Assembly (NCBI GenBank): GCA_017448185.1
Contig: JAFSLX010000021.1
Coordinates: forward strand, 1 to 52,302
Reading direction: 5' to 3'
Length of the DNA: 52,302 nucleotides
Source: Bacteroidales bacterium
Lineage (GTDB): Bacteria; Bacteroidota; Bacteroidia; Bacteroidales; P3
The notes under the pieces are model-generated. The model had not been told where the DNA came from. It did not search any database and saw only the letters and a list, made by a program, of their open reading frames with translations. The position numbers were made by a program, and so were the translations under genes. Shown piece by piece: positions 32,701 to 41,458 of this stretch (positions within the stretch are counted from its first letter, which is position 1; the number at the start of each line of letters is the position of its first letter).

Positions 32701-33562
32701 TTTGAATAGTTCTTCGGCTGTCAGTGCTTCGGCCTACTATAAAGAGACTCGCGACCTTATTCAGTTGGTCCAGTATGCAGGTGCTGACCCCAATAACAAC
32801 TACTATAGCTACGACAACAAAGACTTCCGTACCATTAAGGGTATCACTTTGGCTTACGACCTCCGTCAGACCAAGAATATTCGTATCAATGCCAACTATA
32901 CTCTCCAGTATGCCGAAGGTACCGGTTTGAGTGGTACTACGATGACCGAGCTTATTAAGGAAGGCTACACCACCTTGAAGATGCTCAATCCTATCAGCGA
33001 TGACCGTCGTCATGAATTCAAGGCTAATGTCGATTTCCGTTATTTTGGTGGTGCTAAGTATAATGGCCCGACCATTACTCGCGTTGTCACCGATAAGGAA
33101 ACTGGCGAAAAGCGCAAGAAGGAAGTGAAACTTCTTGAGGACTTCGGTATCAACTTCATGGCTGTTGCACAGTCGGGTCGTCCTTATACGAAGGCTTTCT
33201 CCAACACTCAGAGCACCATCGTTGGTAGTTACCGTGGAGCCCGTCTACCTTGGGGATTCTATTTTAATATTGTTGCAGACAAGACTTGGTTTGTTCAGGT
33301 TGGAAAACGTATGACCAGCATCAACTTCGCTGTTACAATTAACAACTTGTTTGACATCCGAAACATCACTTCTGTGTTTCCGGTTACCGGTAACCCCGAG
33401 GACAATGGCTACCTGACCGACCCCGAGACGCAGTCTGTTATCAATGCGTATTTGGATCCGCAAGCTTATCGCGACATCTACACTATTGCTTATCTTAATA
33501 ACGGATTTTGGAACTACTCCAGCCCGCGTACTATCAGACTCTCCCTGTCATATAACTTCTAA
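29774..33562 (+). CDS. TonB-dependent receptor with N-terminal carboxypeptidase-regulatory domain
   Basis: The 1262-residue outer-membrane protein has a signal peptide (MRMFKKVLLTFGLLLLAEMA, cleavage after ALAQ). Residues 25-110 are a CarboxypepD_reg domain (GTIIDAKTKEPLPFANVIA, then GVYTIKPLPVGKYDLEVRSVGY). The plug follows (LSDDDIKRMPGNSVDAIVAA, then IQVILGG-T-P-A-S-I-GEAIGGTQ). From about 235 on the beta-barrel shows repeated aromatic-flanked strands and ends LSLSYNF. No classical TonB box was seen before the plug. It opens a gene trio with a 1700-residue secreted protein and PorV/PorQ. It may import a ligand bound or processed by the large protein, or help to assemble it; the function is unknown. 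Confidence 0.9.
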   Translation: MRMFKKVLLTFGLLLLAEMAALAQGTMKGTIIDAKTKEPLPFANVIAKQDGKQVLVGVSDFDGVYTIKPLPVGKYDLEVRSVGYATYLQTGINVKASGFTVVDVELKSEAVALEAVEIVESKVPVIEIGSAESGTRLSDDDIKRMPGNSVDAIVAAVGGVGYDDGGTGSARGEGGMVTMQGNVRKRTGVSVPKDAIAEIQVILGGTPASIGEAIGGTQIITLKPPTSQFKGMVRWEGYLDYRLYNTLMLYLTGPVFKKSYKYDDGSSMERTLVGFRFNAQAQYEKSPFYRVKGHRYQIVNDELVQQFEQNPLSYDPLTGAVNYAAEANLHAGDFHEITRLTSKDFYGENASSRVPNLQYFAIAMEGALDFRFSDYATLTVTGEFSASHSPSASISPLAMPLSGSMVTESRNMVLTVDFTQRFPDAESSNADEAKSSSAIKNVMYNITGMVNRYTAKAYNENFGGSLDDVFKYGYIGKFITEKVPTYELQMFDHDGISQMAYVQNNWVDNVTYVPGSGIYNPILANYNEQLFTSDEFQDVRPYLSTMDYIRGYKGLFNGDSPSSIYGLISNVGVQSASYSKAQNDYLYLQAKASADIHGHEIEVGFQYDQMWQSSYSLGAYNLWTIMRQNANLHISQMDLNNPIIEQRGSQLYVNYNRLENADQQTPFDAAFRDYLISIGEDVDNLTWIDIDRYTPDYFQKAGGLEMFSANELFNSGNSIVSYQGFDHTGKKYNGANWDLEKFFNPGESKYQYLPSFSPIYMAGYIQDKFYFQDLIFNVGVRVDYFNGNQYVLKDPYLLYESYTVGDLRKGNATYGYSGDIYSGAGDDWVPYVNKVPDETAPTAPTIVGYRDMAGNWYDARGTLVNSPSEVNGVSGKPTPYRTPAGQQTVADGTVHKDGVFERYTPQIVAMPRIAFSFPIGDKSQFKASYDIIARRPSSYWEASYLSYMYMSQISSVSNPNLKPERITNYELGFQQALNSSSAVSASAYYKETRDLIQLVQYAGADPNNNYYSYDNKDFRTIKGITLAYDLRQTKNIRINANYTLQYAEGTGLSGTTMTELIKEGYTTLKMLNPISDDRRHEFKANVDFRYFGGAKYNGPTITRVVTDKETGEKRKKEVKLLEDFGINFMAVAQSGRPYTKAFSNTQSTIVGSYRGARLPWGFYFNIVADKTWFVQVGKRMTSINFAVTINNLFDIRNITSVFPVTGNPEDNGYLTDPETQSVINAYLDPQAYRDIYTIAYLNNGFWNYSSPRTIRLSLSYNF

Positions 33563-33588
33563 TCTAAACACGAAAAAAAATTATCAAG

Positions 33589-36500
33589 ATGAAAAGTATA
33601 TATAGCAAATTGGTATTGGTAGCCTTGCTATTAGTGTCGTTCTCGGGCACAGTTACTGCCCGTGAATGCATCGAATGCAAGAAGACTAATGTAAAAACTG
33701 CTGCTGTCCGAACAAAGGCTGCTGTATGTAAGCGTGCTCAGAGTACCGCTGAGTTGAACATTAACAATGTTCGTGCGCTGATTAATGGTTATGGCAACAT
33801 GTGGTATGACGGAAGCGTGGCCCGTTATCGTATCCCGAAAAACAGCAACACATGCCCATTGTACTGTGCTGCGTTGTGGATTGGTGGTACCGACGTTAAT
33901 GACCAGCTTCGTATCGCCGCCCTGCGCTTTGGTTCGGACGGTGACGACTACTGGCCCGGTCCTCTGAGAGTCAACGGTACTGCATCAACAGACCTTCCGG
34001 TATGCAATGCTTACGATAAGCATTGGATTATCACCAAAACTGAGGTCCTTGCACTGAAATCTCACTTTGAGTATGGTCCCAATGGTGTGACTACGATTTC
34101 GGATCCTTCGGCTGATATTACTGACGTTATCAGGAATTGGCCTGCCCACGGCGATGACGAGTTCTCGCCATTCCTGGCACCTTTCTATGATGCCGACGGT
34201 GATAACCAGTATCATCCTGAAAATGGTGACTATCCGTACTATGACTTTGAAAACGAGTTGTGCCCCCGTACGCTGAAAGCAAATAACCCGGGACAGAACT
34301 ACATCACGCTTCCTACGATGGAAGAGAGTGTAGAAGGACTTGTTCATGGTAGTGTCCTTTCGGATCAGGTGCTGAAAGGTGACCAGACTATTTGGTGGGT
34401 GTTCAACGATATGGGTAACACTCATACCGAAACGAAAGGTCAGCCCATCGGTCTTGAAATTCGTGCCCAGGCTTTCGCCTTCTCGACGAACGATGAGATT
34501 AACAACATGACATTCTATTCGTATGAGATTATCAACCGTTCAACCTATGAATTGCGCGAAACCTACTTCAGTCAGTGGGTTGATGCCGACCTGGGTTATG
34601 CTTTCGATGACTTTGTCGGTTGCGATGTTCGTCGTGGTTTGGGATATTGCTACAATGGTGATGAGCAGGATGGTCCCGGTGCCGGTAGCTATTCAGGTAT
34701 TCCTCCTGCAGTTGGTATTGACTTCTTCCAAGGCCCGTATATGGATCCCGATGGTAAGGATAATCCCAAAGTCAATATCTCCTATATTTTGAATCAGGGC
34801 AACGATATGTTGAAACAACAATTGGCCAAATACAAAAGAGCCGATGGCTCGTATGACACAATTGCCATTTCAGACGATGCCGACCTTTTCTATAATATTG
34901 ATTTTAATAGTTGGTATTTTGTCCCTGGTGATGCAATCGGAAACTGTGCTATCAACGGTGTGAACTTTGGTAATAATATTGTTGATGATGAGCGTTTCGG
35001 TATGCGCCGTTTTGTGTATTATCAGAACTCGAGCAACAATGTTTACGGTGAACCTTCCAAGGCAAGTGATTACTACCATTATTTGAAGGGAGAATGGATG
35101 AATGGTCAGCGAATGAGATATGGTGGAAATGGTTATAATACTGGTACTACCTCTCTTGATTGCGACTTTATGTTCCCCGGCGATAGCGATCCTTGGCATT
35201 GGGGTACTGATGGTCAGATTCCAGAAATCAATCCTGACAACTGGACCGAGGTTACCTCTGGTTCGAACGTCTCTCCGGGAGACCGCCGTTTTATGCAGTC
35301 GGCAGGTCCTTTCACCTTGAAACCTGGTGCTTTGAACTACATTACTGTTGGTATTCCTTTTGCACAAGCATCCTCGGGTACTGCTTGGGAATCAGTTGAA
35401 CAGCTTCGCCAGATTGATGATGTCTGTCAGGCTCTGTTTGAGAACTGTTTCAAGGTGCTTGATGGCCCTGACGCTCCGACCCTGACTTGCCAGGAGTTGA
35501 ACAACGAGATTATTCTCTATGTCCACTACGACAATCCTGAGTCGAACAACTATGGTGAAAAGTATAATGAGATTGATCCTTCAATTGTAAAGTCTTATAC
35601 TGTTGCCACAACAAAGGATACGACTTATAGAGTATTGAACACTAATGGTGGAATTGATACCGTTCGTTCAACCATCACTAAGACCTCAATGCACACGTAT
35701 TCTGATGACCAGCGTAGTTATAAGTTTGAAGGATATCAGATTTATCAGTTGAAAGATGCAAACACCTCTATTGCTGATATTGGAGATATTAATAAAGCTC
35801 GTCTTGTCGCTCAATGTGATATCGAGAACTATTATGATGAGATTTCCAGTATAAATGAGGTTCAAAATAGCAATGGTACCATTACTTATGATACTGTATT
35901 CAATAATAATCCCTCGCTTCCTATTGGAACATTGGTTAACTTCACCACCAATTCTGCAACTGGTCTTCTTACCGGTAATGTTATGGTTACGGGTGCCAAC
36001 CAAGGTATTCAGCATGTGTTCAGAATCACTATCGACCAGTTTGCCACTGGTGTGAACACTAATTTGGTCAACAACAAAGAGTACTATTATGTTGCTGTTG
36101 CATACGCGCATAACCGCTACAAAGAGTATTCTCAGACCGATCCTGCTTATCTTGATGGTCAGAAGACTCCGTACCTTGCCGGTCGTAAGAATGAGCGTGG
36201 TGGCCCCATCACCTCAATCACTTGTATCCCGCATAACCCCGTTGTTGAAGACGGTGGTAAGCTTGCTCAGTCCGAATTTGGTATGTGCCCCAACATTATG
36301 CGACTCGAGGGTTATGGTAATGGTGGCTCCATGCTGAGACTTACCGATGCTTCGATTGCTGAATTGATGGGTGGACCTGGTAGTCCTGCCAAGGCTCCTG
36401 GTCTGTATGTGAAGAACATCAACAATACAAGAGACCGTTCCAAGATTCAGAATCCTTGTATCATTGCCAATCCTCAATACGAGGAGAACTATGGTCCTAT

Positions 36501-38691
36501 CAATGTTCGCGTGATAGATCCTTTAAAGGTGAGAGAAGGTGAGTACAACATTATGTTCTATAACAAGGCCTATACTAGTGGCGGAGCGCTCTATAACGAC
36601 ACTACTGCTGGCATTACGGCAAATACCAAGTGGTATATCAAGCGTGCCGATGGTGCTCCTATTGATTCTGTTGTAGCTTCCGATGGTTCGATGGAATACA
36701 TTTATGAGAAATGGTCTGACTTCAGTATTTCGAGATACAACGAGCAATTGTTCCTTGATCTTGGGTTGGCTGTTACCTTGGTTAATCCCGCGCCTGCTGC
36801 AACGCTCTATTCTCAGCCGGTTTATGTGAGTACCCCCCTCTCTGACAATTTGGTTGTTGCCAATTATGCTGATAATGTGTACAAATACTATAATGGTTTT
36901 GTCAGTGCAGGAGCTTTGCTGAATTCGCAGATGACATTTGCCAACAATGAGTTGATTTGGTTATCTGGTATTCCTGATAATGACTCTTATATGACTTACA
37001 ACTGGATTCGTGCCGGTTCGCAGTATGCTACAGGTACATATAATACGTTCCGTGGAGGCTCTGCTCCATACTCGCTGTCTGAACCTTATCTTGATGAAGA
37101 CTACTTCAAAATGTTTGATGCCAAAATATATGGTGTTAGCACCATTTCGGAAGGTCTTGACAAGAATCAGGTTATGGAGGATGTTGTCGGAGGTCTATGG
37201 AGTCCGTATGCATTGGTCTCCACTTTGCCTTTCCATCCAGGTTTCAACTATTCGTACTACATGCCTGAAGATCGTGTCCTTGACAGTATTAAACTTAACA
37301 AGAACAGTGTTCAACGTAATTTGATGGTGAATGTCTTTAACAAAGCCGTCAATTACAACGATATGTCTCGTTTGCCGAGTGTTCGTATTGTCTTCACCGC
37401 AGATACTTCGAAGTGGACACGTTGTCCAGTTATCGAGATGTGCGATGACTATACTCAGTCTGAAGGCAATGCTCGCAAGTTCAGTGCCCGTAGGCATAAG
37501 TCTGTTGACAAACTTGGTAACACTCTTTCGGGTGTTGCAACTGCTGCAGATCTCGCTGATCCCAACAGTCCGGCCTACATTTCCGAGTATGGTATGGGTT
37601 GGTTCCCTGGCTATGCAATTAACACTGTTACCGGTGAGCGACTCAACATCATGTTCGGTGAGGATTCACGTTACGTTCAATATAATGGACGAGATATGAT
37701 GTGGAACCCGACCGATGCCAGCACTATCATGGATGGTACGACCAACTACGTTATTGGTGGTCGTCACTACATTTATGTGATGAACAGTGGTGCTCAGCCC
37801 TTCCTTGACATTACTAGTGCTTCGGGCACCTCGTTCGGTGTGGTCGAGTATGTTACTCCTTCCTATGATGCTGGTCGTTGGGCTATGAATATTCTCGGTT
37901 CAATCGATCGTATGATGAAACAAGAGGTGAAAATCGGTGGTGTACAGGTGCTGTGCAAAGGCGTTGTTGCAGACGAGAGCGCTTTCGACCGCTATCCGCT
38001 CCGTGATTCGTTGTCGCTGCTCTACTCCTCCGTTGCATGGGTCAATATGCCAGTTATCTCTTCGTCGCGTTATGCTTTCAATTATCCTGGCAAGGACGAG
38101 GTGTTGAACGAGGGTGTTCAGAATGGTATTCCTTGCGATGTTACCATTGATATAGATGTCCGTAGCCCCTATGGTCGCTACATGTCGTCAAATGGTACTT
38201 CTTCGGTTGCTTCCCAGAGTATCTCCACCAGCAATGGCAACATGCCGGCTTACCGTTTCACTTTATCGGCTTCAGATGCTGTTCTTGAAAATCTTGCAAC
38301 GGCTAAGAACGCTCGTAAGGATTATGTCGATTCGTTGCTTGGTATGATAAACATTGTCCCCAATCCCTATTATAGCTACTCTGAATACGAGACTGCTAGT
38401 CAGTTGGAGACGAAGGTTCGTATTATCAACCTGCCTACCGGTATCAATGACAACGGTCAGAAAGAAGGATGCTACATTCGTATCTATACCGTCGATGGCA
38501 CCTTGGTGCGTACGCTCGGTCCCACTCCTGTCAACGCAACCACTGTTGACTGGGATCTTCACAACCATCAGGGTATACCCATTGCTGGTGGTGTCTACCT
38601 CATCCATGTCAGTGTGCCTGGTATTGGCGAGCGTGTAATCAAGTGGTTCGGAACCATGCGCCCGGTCGACTTTAACTCATTCCAATTCTAA
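33589..38691 (+). CDS. Very large secreted protein with a C-terminal sorting-like domain
   Basis: The 1700-residue protein has a signal peptide ending near VTA-R (25), then a Cys pair (ECIECKK) and the opening LNINNVRALINGYGNMWYDG plus CAALWIGGTDVNDQLRIAALRFGSDGDDYWPGPL. This pattern, as far as I recall, is shared by large proteins next to PorV genes in Bacteroidota. The middle has many Tyr/Asn/Gly-rich beta segments and no enzyme motif. The end (CYIRIYTVDGTLVRTL, then TTVDWDLHNHQG, then IAGGVYLIHV) is a FlgD-like/T9SS sorting-type Ig fold, followed by WFGTMRPVDFNSFQF. It is probably exported by T9SS and held at the cell surface; its role is unknown. Confidence 0.85.
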   Translation: MKSIYSKLVLVALLLVSFSGTVTARECIECKKTNVKTAAVRTKAAVCKRAQSTAELNINNVRALINGYGNMWYDGSVARYRIPKNSNTCPLYCAALWIGGTDVNDQLRIAALRFGSDGDDYWPGPLRVNGTASTDLPVCNAYDKHWIITKTEVLALKSHFEYGPNGVTTISDPSADITDVIRNWPAHGDDEFSPFLAPFYDADGDNQYHPENGDYPYYDFENELCPRTLKANNPGQNYITLPTMEESVEGLVHGSVLSDQVLKGDQTIWWVFNDMGNTHTETKGQPIGLEIRAQAFAFSTNDEINNMTFYSYEIINRSTYELRETYFSQWVDADLGYAFDDFVGCDVRRGLGYCYNGDEQDGPGAGSYSGIPPAVGIDFFQGPYMDPDGKDNPKVNISYILNQGNDMLKQQLAKYKRADGSYDTIAISDDADLFYNIDFNSWYFVPGDAIGNCAINGVNFGNNIVDDERFGMRRFVYYQNSSNNVYGEPSKASDYYHYLKGEWMNGQRMRYGGNGYNTGTTSLDCDFMFPGDSDPWHWGTDGQIPEINPDNWTEVTSGSNVSPGDRRFMQSAGPFTLKPGALNYITVGIPFAQASSGTAWESVEQLRQIDDVCQALFENCFKVLDGPDAPTLTCQELNNEIILYVHYDNPESNNYGEKYNEIDPSIVKSYTVATTKDTTYRVLNTNGGIDTVRSTITKTSMHTYSDDQRSYKFEGYQIYQLKDANTSIADIGDINKARLVAQCDIENYYDEISSINEVQNSNGTITYDTVFNNNPSLPIGTLVNFTTNSATGLLTGNVMVTGANQGIQHVFRITIDQFATGVNTNLVNNKEYYYVAVAYAHNRYKEYSQTDPAYLDGQKTPYLAGRKNERGGPITSITCIPHNPVVEDGGKLAQSEFGMCPNIMRLEGYGNGGSMLRLTDASIAELMGGPGSPAKAPGLYVKNINNTRDRSKIQNPCIIANPQYEENYGPINVRVIDPLKVREGEYNIMFYNKAYTSGGALYNDTTAGITANTKWYIKRADGAPIDSVVASDGSMEYIYEKWSDFSISRYNEQLFLDLGLAVTLVNPAPAATLYSQPVYVSTPLSDNLVVANYADNVYKYYNGFVSAGALLNSQMTFANNELIWLSGIPDNDSYMTYNWIRAGSQYATGTYNTFRGGSAPYSLSEPYLDEDYFKMFDAKIYGVSTISEGLDKNQVMEDVVGGLWSPYALVSTLPFHPGFNYSYYMPEDRVLDSIKLNKNSVQRNLMVNVFNKAVNYNDMSRLPSVRIVFTADTSKWTRCPVIEMCDDYTQSEGNARKFSARRHKSVDKLGNTLSGVATAADLADPNSPAYISEYGMGWFPGYAINTVTGERLNIMFGEDSRYVQYNGRDMMWNPTDASTIMDGTTNYVIGGRHYIYVMNSGAQPFLDITSASGTSFGVVEYVTPSYDAGRWAMNILGSIDRMMKQEVKIGGVQVLCKGVVADESAFDRYPLRDSLSLLYSSVAWVNMPVISSSRYAFNYPGKDEVLNEGVQNGIPCDVTIDIDVRSPYGRYMSSNGTSSVASQSISTSNGNMPAYRFTLSASDAVLENLATAKNARKDYVDSLLGMINIVPNPYYSYSEYETASQLETKVRIINLPTGINDNGQKEGCYIRIYTVDGTLVRTLGPTPVNATTVDWDLHNHQGIPIAGGVYLIHVSVPGIGERVIKWFGTMRPVDFNSFQF

Positions 38692-38724
38692 CATTTGTAA
38701 GAAAACCTCAAAAATATCACAGAA

Positions 38725-39795
38725 ATGAAAAATATAATTAGAATATTTACTGTAGTAGTGATTCTGACGGCGTTAGGTGGCCAGGCTGCAATGGCTGGCA
38801 ACGACGAGCGCCGTGGAACTGCCGGTGCTGCAGAGTTGCTCATTAACCCTTGGGCACGTAGCACTGGATGGGGTGGAGTGAACGTTGCCAATGCTCGTGG
38901 CCTTGACGCTATGTTCAACAACATTGCCGGTCTGGCTTTCGTAAATAATATCGAGGTTGGTTACACCAATACGATTCTTTATGGCGGAAAGAACGGCAAT
39001 AACAGCGGTGGAACCATCAATGCGTTTGGTCTCGGTATCCGTGTCTTTGAATCGGGTGTTCTGGGTGCCTATGTGATGGCTATAGGTTTTGGCGATTTGC
39101 CTGTAACCACGTACGACAGCCCTGAACCTGGTGCAAATGGTACATTCTCGCCCAGTTATATGAATATTAATGTATCGTATGCTCATAGCTTTACGAATAC
39201 AATTCATGGTGGTGTCAACTTTAAACTGGTCACAGAAACCACTGACAATATCTCAGGTTCTGGTTTCGCTGTTGATGCTGGTATTCAGTATGTGACTGGC
39301 GAGATGGATCAGTTGAAGTTCGGTATTTCGCTGAAGAACTGGGGTCCCTCGATGAAATTTGGTGGTACCGGTCATTCTCTCATCACTATTAATGACGCTG
39401 GTAACAACTTTACTGTTGAAACCCGTGCCGCGGAGATGGAGCTTCCGACCTGCCTCAACATCGGTCTTTCGTACGACTTCCTTATTGACCAGTGGGACCA
39501 GCGCATAACCATTGCCGGTAACTTTACCTCCAATGCTTTCTTGCGCGACAATTATACTGTCGGTATCGAGTACAGCCTGCTCAACATGTTCCAGTTGCGT
39601 TGCGGCTATGTGATGCAGCCTGGTATATGGGATAACACGCGTGCTACTGCCAACACGGGTATCTGTGCAGGTGCTTCGGTCGATATCCCGCTGTCTAAGA
39701 AAGAAGGTAACACCGGTTTGACGCTTGATTATTCCTATCGCACTGCTTCGCCTCTCAAAGGCACGCATGCTATTGGCGCCACCTTCAGATTCTAA
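38725..39795 (+). CDS. PorV/PorQ-family outer-membrane protein
   Basis: The 356-residue protein has a signal peptide (cleavage near AAMAG) and then a 14-stranded FadL-like barrel typical of PorV (LptO). The N-terminal LLINPWARSTGWGGVNVANARGLDAMFNNIAGLA matches the family signature. Barrel strands alternate aromatic and small residues and end with HAIGATFRF. PorV binds T9SS substrates and passes them to the attachment complex. The immediate neighbour is a large secreted protein with a sorting-type C-terminus, its likely client. It is the last gene before a strong terminator. Confidence 0.88.
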   Translation: MKNIIRIFTVVVILTALGGQAAMAGNDERRGTAGAAELLINPWARSTGWGGVNVANARGLDAMFNNIAGLAFVNNIEVGYTNTILYGGKNGNNSGGTINAFGLGIRVFESGVLGAYVMAIGFGDLPVTTYDSPEPGANGTFSPSYMNINVSYAHSFTNTIHGGVNFKLVTETTDNISGSGFAVDAGIQYVTGEMDQLKFGISLKNWGPSMKFGGTGHSLITINDAGNNFTVETRAAEMELPTCLNIGLSYDFLIDQWDQRITIAGNFTSNAFLRDNYTVGIEYSLLNMFQLRCGYVMQPGIWDNTRATANTGICAGASVDIPLSKKEGNTGLTLDYSYRTASPLKGTHAIGATFRF

Positions 39796-39823
39796 AAGAG
39801 AGGATCAATATCAATTCCAAATT

Positions 39824-39857
39824 GGGAAAGGCTTTATAACAAGCCTTTCCTAATTTT
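39824..39857 (+). terminator. Intrinsic terminator after the PorV gene
   Basis: GGAAAGGCTT (39825-39834) pairs with AAGCCTTTCC (39841-39850) around TATAAC, then TAATTTTT. It ends the putative secDF-to-PorV transcript. Confidence 0.82.
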
Positions 39858-39885
39858 TAAACGCTTTAAATAAACACAAAGAATT

Positions 39886-40359
39886 ATGTCTGAAATCAAA
39901 TATTACAGTGAAGAAGGACTTCAGAAACTGAAAGATGAGTTGCATCATCTTATTGCTGTTGAACGTCCGGCTGCATCGGCTGCCATTGCCGAAGCACGTG
40001 ACAAGGGGGACCTCTCTGAGAATGCTGAGTACGATGCTGCCAAGGAGGCTCAAGGCCATCTTGAAGCGCGCATTTCGAAATTGCAGGACCTTGTGGCCAA
40101 TGCCCGTCTGCTCGACGAGTCGAAAATTGATACTTCCAAAGTGTTGTTGCTTTCGAAAATCACTATTCGCAACACCAAGAACAACATGAAGCAGGTGTAC
40201 ACTATTGTGCCTGAAAGCGAAGCAAATTTGAAACAGGGAAAAATCTCTGTCACCTCTCCTTTTGCATCGGCTTTTTTGGGACACAAACAGGGAGAAACCG
40301 TCGAAGTTGTTGTTCCGGCCGGTAAAATGACATTTGAATTAATGAAAATTGAGCGATAA
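39886..40359 (+). CDS. greA: Transcription elongation factor GreA
   Basis: GreA rescues backtracked RNA polymerase by stimulating transcript cleavage. The 157-residue protein has the N-terminal coiled-coil (residues 1-75) with the catalytic acidic tip DLSENAEYDAAKE near 42-54, then the C-terminal globular domain (YTIVPESEAN, ...ISVTSPFASAFLGHKQGETVEVVVPAG) typical of the family. It is followed 3 nt later by the HIT gene, a common GreA neighbour in Bacteroidota. Confidence 0.97.
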   Translation: MSEIKYYSEEGLQKLKDELHHLIAVERPAASAAIAEARDKGDLSENAEYDAAKEAQGHLEARISKLQDLVANARLLDESKIDTSKVLLLSKITIRNTKNNMKQVYTIVPESEANLKQGKISVTSPFASAFLGHKQGETVEVVVPAGKMTFELMKIER

Positions 40360-40362
40360 CAC

Positions 40363-40755
40363 ATGGCAAGCATATTTAGTAAAATTGTTGCAGGTGAGAT
40401 TCCCTGCTATAAGGTTGCAGAAACCGACAAGTTCTTCGCCTTTCTCGACATCAATCCTGTGGTCCGTGGACACGTATTGTGCATTCCCAAGCAGGAGGTT
40501 GACTATATTTTTGACCTTGATGACGAGACATTCGTAGGCCTTCATCTCTTTGCAAAGCGTATCGCAAAGGGCTTGAAGAAGGTGTGCTCTTGTATTAAGG
40601 TTGGTGAGGCTGTGGTTGGCATTGATGTGCCCCATGTCCATATTCATCTTATGCCTTTGAACAAACCGGGTGACCTGAATTTTTCCCATCATGTTGAAAT
40701 GAGCTCAGATGAGTTTGATTCGTTGGCCAAAGAGATTGCTGCGGCTATTGATTAA
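40363..40755 (+). CDS. HIT-family hydrolase
   Basis: The 130-residue HIT protein opens with ASIFSKIVAGEIPCYKVAE and has the histidine triad HVHIHLMP near 110-117 with the active-site middle His. It most resembles HinT-type purine nucleoside phosphoramidases that hydrolyse AMP-linked conjugates. It is in an operon with greA and lacks an N-terminal extension. After it, 270 nt without a gene hold the direct 11-mer array and the rpsO promoter. Confidence 0.93.
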   Translation: MASIFSKIVAGEIPCYKVAETDKFFAFLDINPVVRGHVLCIPKQEVDYIFDLDDETFVGLHLFAKRIAKGLKKVCSCIKVGEAVVGIDVPHVHIHLMPLNKPGDLNFSHHVEMSSDEFDSLAKEIAAAID

Positions 40756-40808
40756 TTATGGGCCATATCAATACCATTTCGTCACTTATTCCAGTGAAAC
40801 TTGATATA

Positions 40809-40852
40809 GAGATGACTCGGAGATGATACGGAGATGACTCGGAGAAGCTACT
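40809..40852. repeat. Direct array of 11-nt units (second family, copy 2)
   Basis: GAGATGACTCG (40809-40819), GAGATGATACG (40820-40830), GAGATGACTCG (40831-40841) and a partial GAGAAGCTACT (40842-40852). It is related to the array at 19580-19612 and is about 118 bp upstream of the rpsO -7 element. Confidence 0.88.
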
Positions 40853-40969
40853 GTCAAATGCTTAAATAGTACGGAGATTTTTAGTTGTTTTTGTGAGGGT
40901 AATTATTCTTAATGAATGTTAAATGTTGAAAAAAATGCAGTTTTGTTTCTCTGATTTAAGAAAAGTGCG

Positions 40970-40977
40970 TATCTTTG
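40970..40977 (+). promoter_or_regulatory. -7 promoter element of rpsO
   Basis: TATCTTTG (TAnnTTTG) lies 48 nt upstream of the rpsO ATG. The nearest TTTG (40942-40945) gives a 24-bp spacer, longer than usual. Confidence 0.65.
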
Positions 40978-41025
40978 CATCCGAATTTGAAAAATAAAAA
41001 TAGAAAAAAGTAAACATAACACACT

Positions 41026-41295
41026 ATGTATCTGACAAAAGAAAAGAAAGAAGAAATTTTTGCACAGTACGGTAAATCCGCTAAGGATAGTGGTACCACC
41101 GAGGCTCAGATTGCCCTTTTTACCTATCGCATTCAGCACCTCACCGAGTTGATGAAGCAGAATAAGAAGGATCAGGTTTCGGAGCGCGCTCTGGTTGGCT
41201 TGGTCGGTAAACGTCGCCGTATGCTCGACTATTTGAAGAAAGAAGATATCGAGCGCTATCGTGCTATCGTCAAACAGCTTGGCCTGCGTAAATAA
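41026..41295 (+). CDS. rpsO: 30S ribosomal protein S15
   Basis: The 89-residue protein has the usual length and the conserved S15 helices: SAKDSGTTEAQIALFTYRI, LTELMKQNKKDQVSERALVGLVGKRRRMLDYLKKEDIERYRAIVKQLGLRK. S15 binds 16S rRNA early in 30S assembly. In many bacteria S15 controls its own translation by binding its leader; the short A-rich leader here (about 35-40 nt) shows no obvious pseudoknot. A strong terminator follows, so the gene is monocistronic. Confidence 0.98.
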   Translation: MYLTKEKKEEIFAQYGKSAKDSGTTEAQIALFTYRIQHLTELMKQNKKDQVSERALVGLVGKRRRMLDYLKKEDIERYRAIVKQLGLRK

Positions 41296-41340
41296 GAAAA
41301 AAGTAATAGTTTTTCATATTTATTTGGTTATGGTTGGGAT

Positions 41341-41372
41341 TGCCCGGAATTTTCCGGGCAGTCCTTTTTTTA
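41341..41372 (+). terminator. Intrinsic terminator of rpsO
   Basis: TGCCCGGAA pairs with TTCCGGGCA, followed by GTCC and seven T residues. Confidence 0.88.
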
Positions 41373-41426
41373 TAGTGTAAAAATTTTTTTTGATGTTTCT
41401 GTAGTTTTTGTTCTTTTTTTTGTTAT

Positions 41427-41434
41427 TATATTTG
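41427..41434 (+). promoter_or_regulatory. -7 promoter element of the Omp28-like gene
   Basis: TATATTTG (TAnnTTTG) is 24 nt before the ATG. The closest TTTG (41407-41410) is only 16 bp upstream, so the -33 is doubtful. Confidence 0.5.
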
Positions 41435-41458
41435 AGTCTTAATTTATGAAATAATTTT

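Noticed and set aside
29774..39795. Polysaccharide utilisation locus (SusC/SusD pair)
   Set aside because: The TonB receptor is followed by a 1700-residue protein and PorV, not a SusD-like lipoprotein or glycoside hydrolases.
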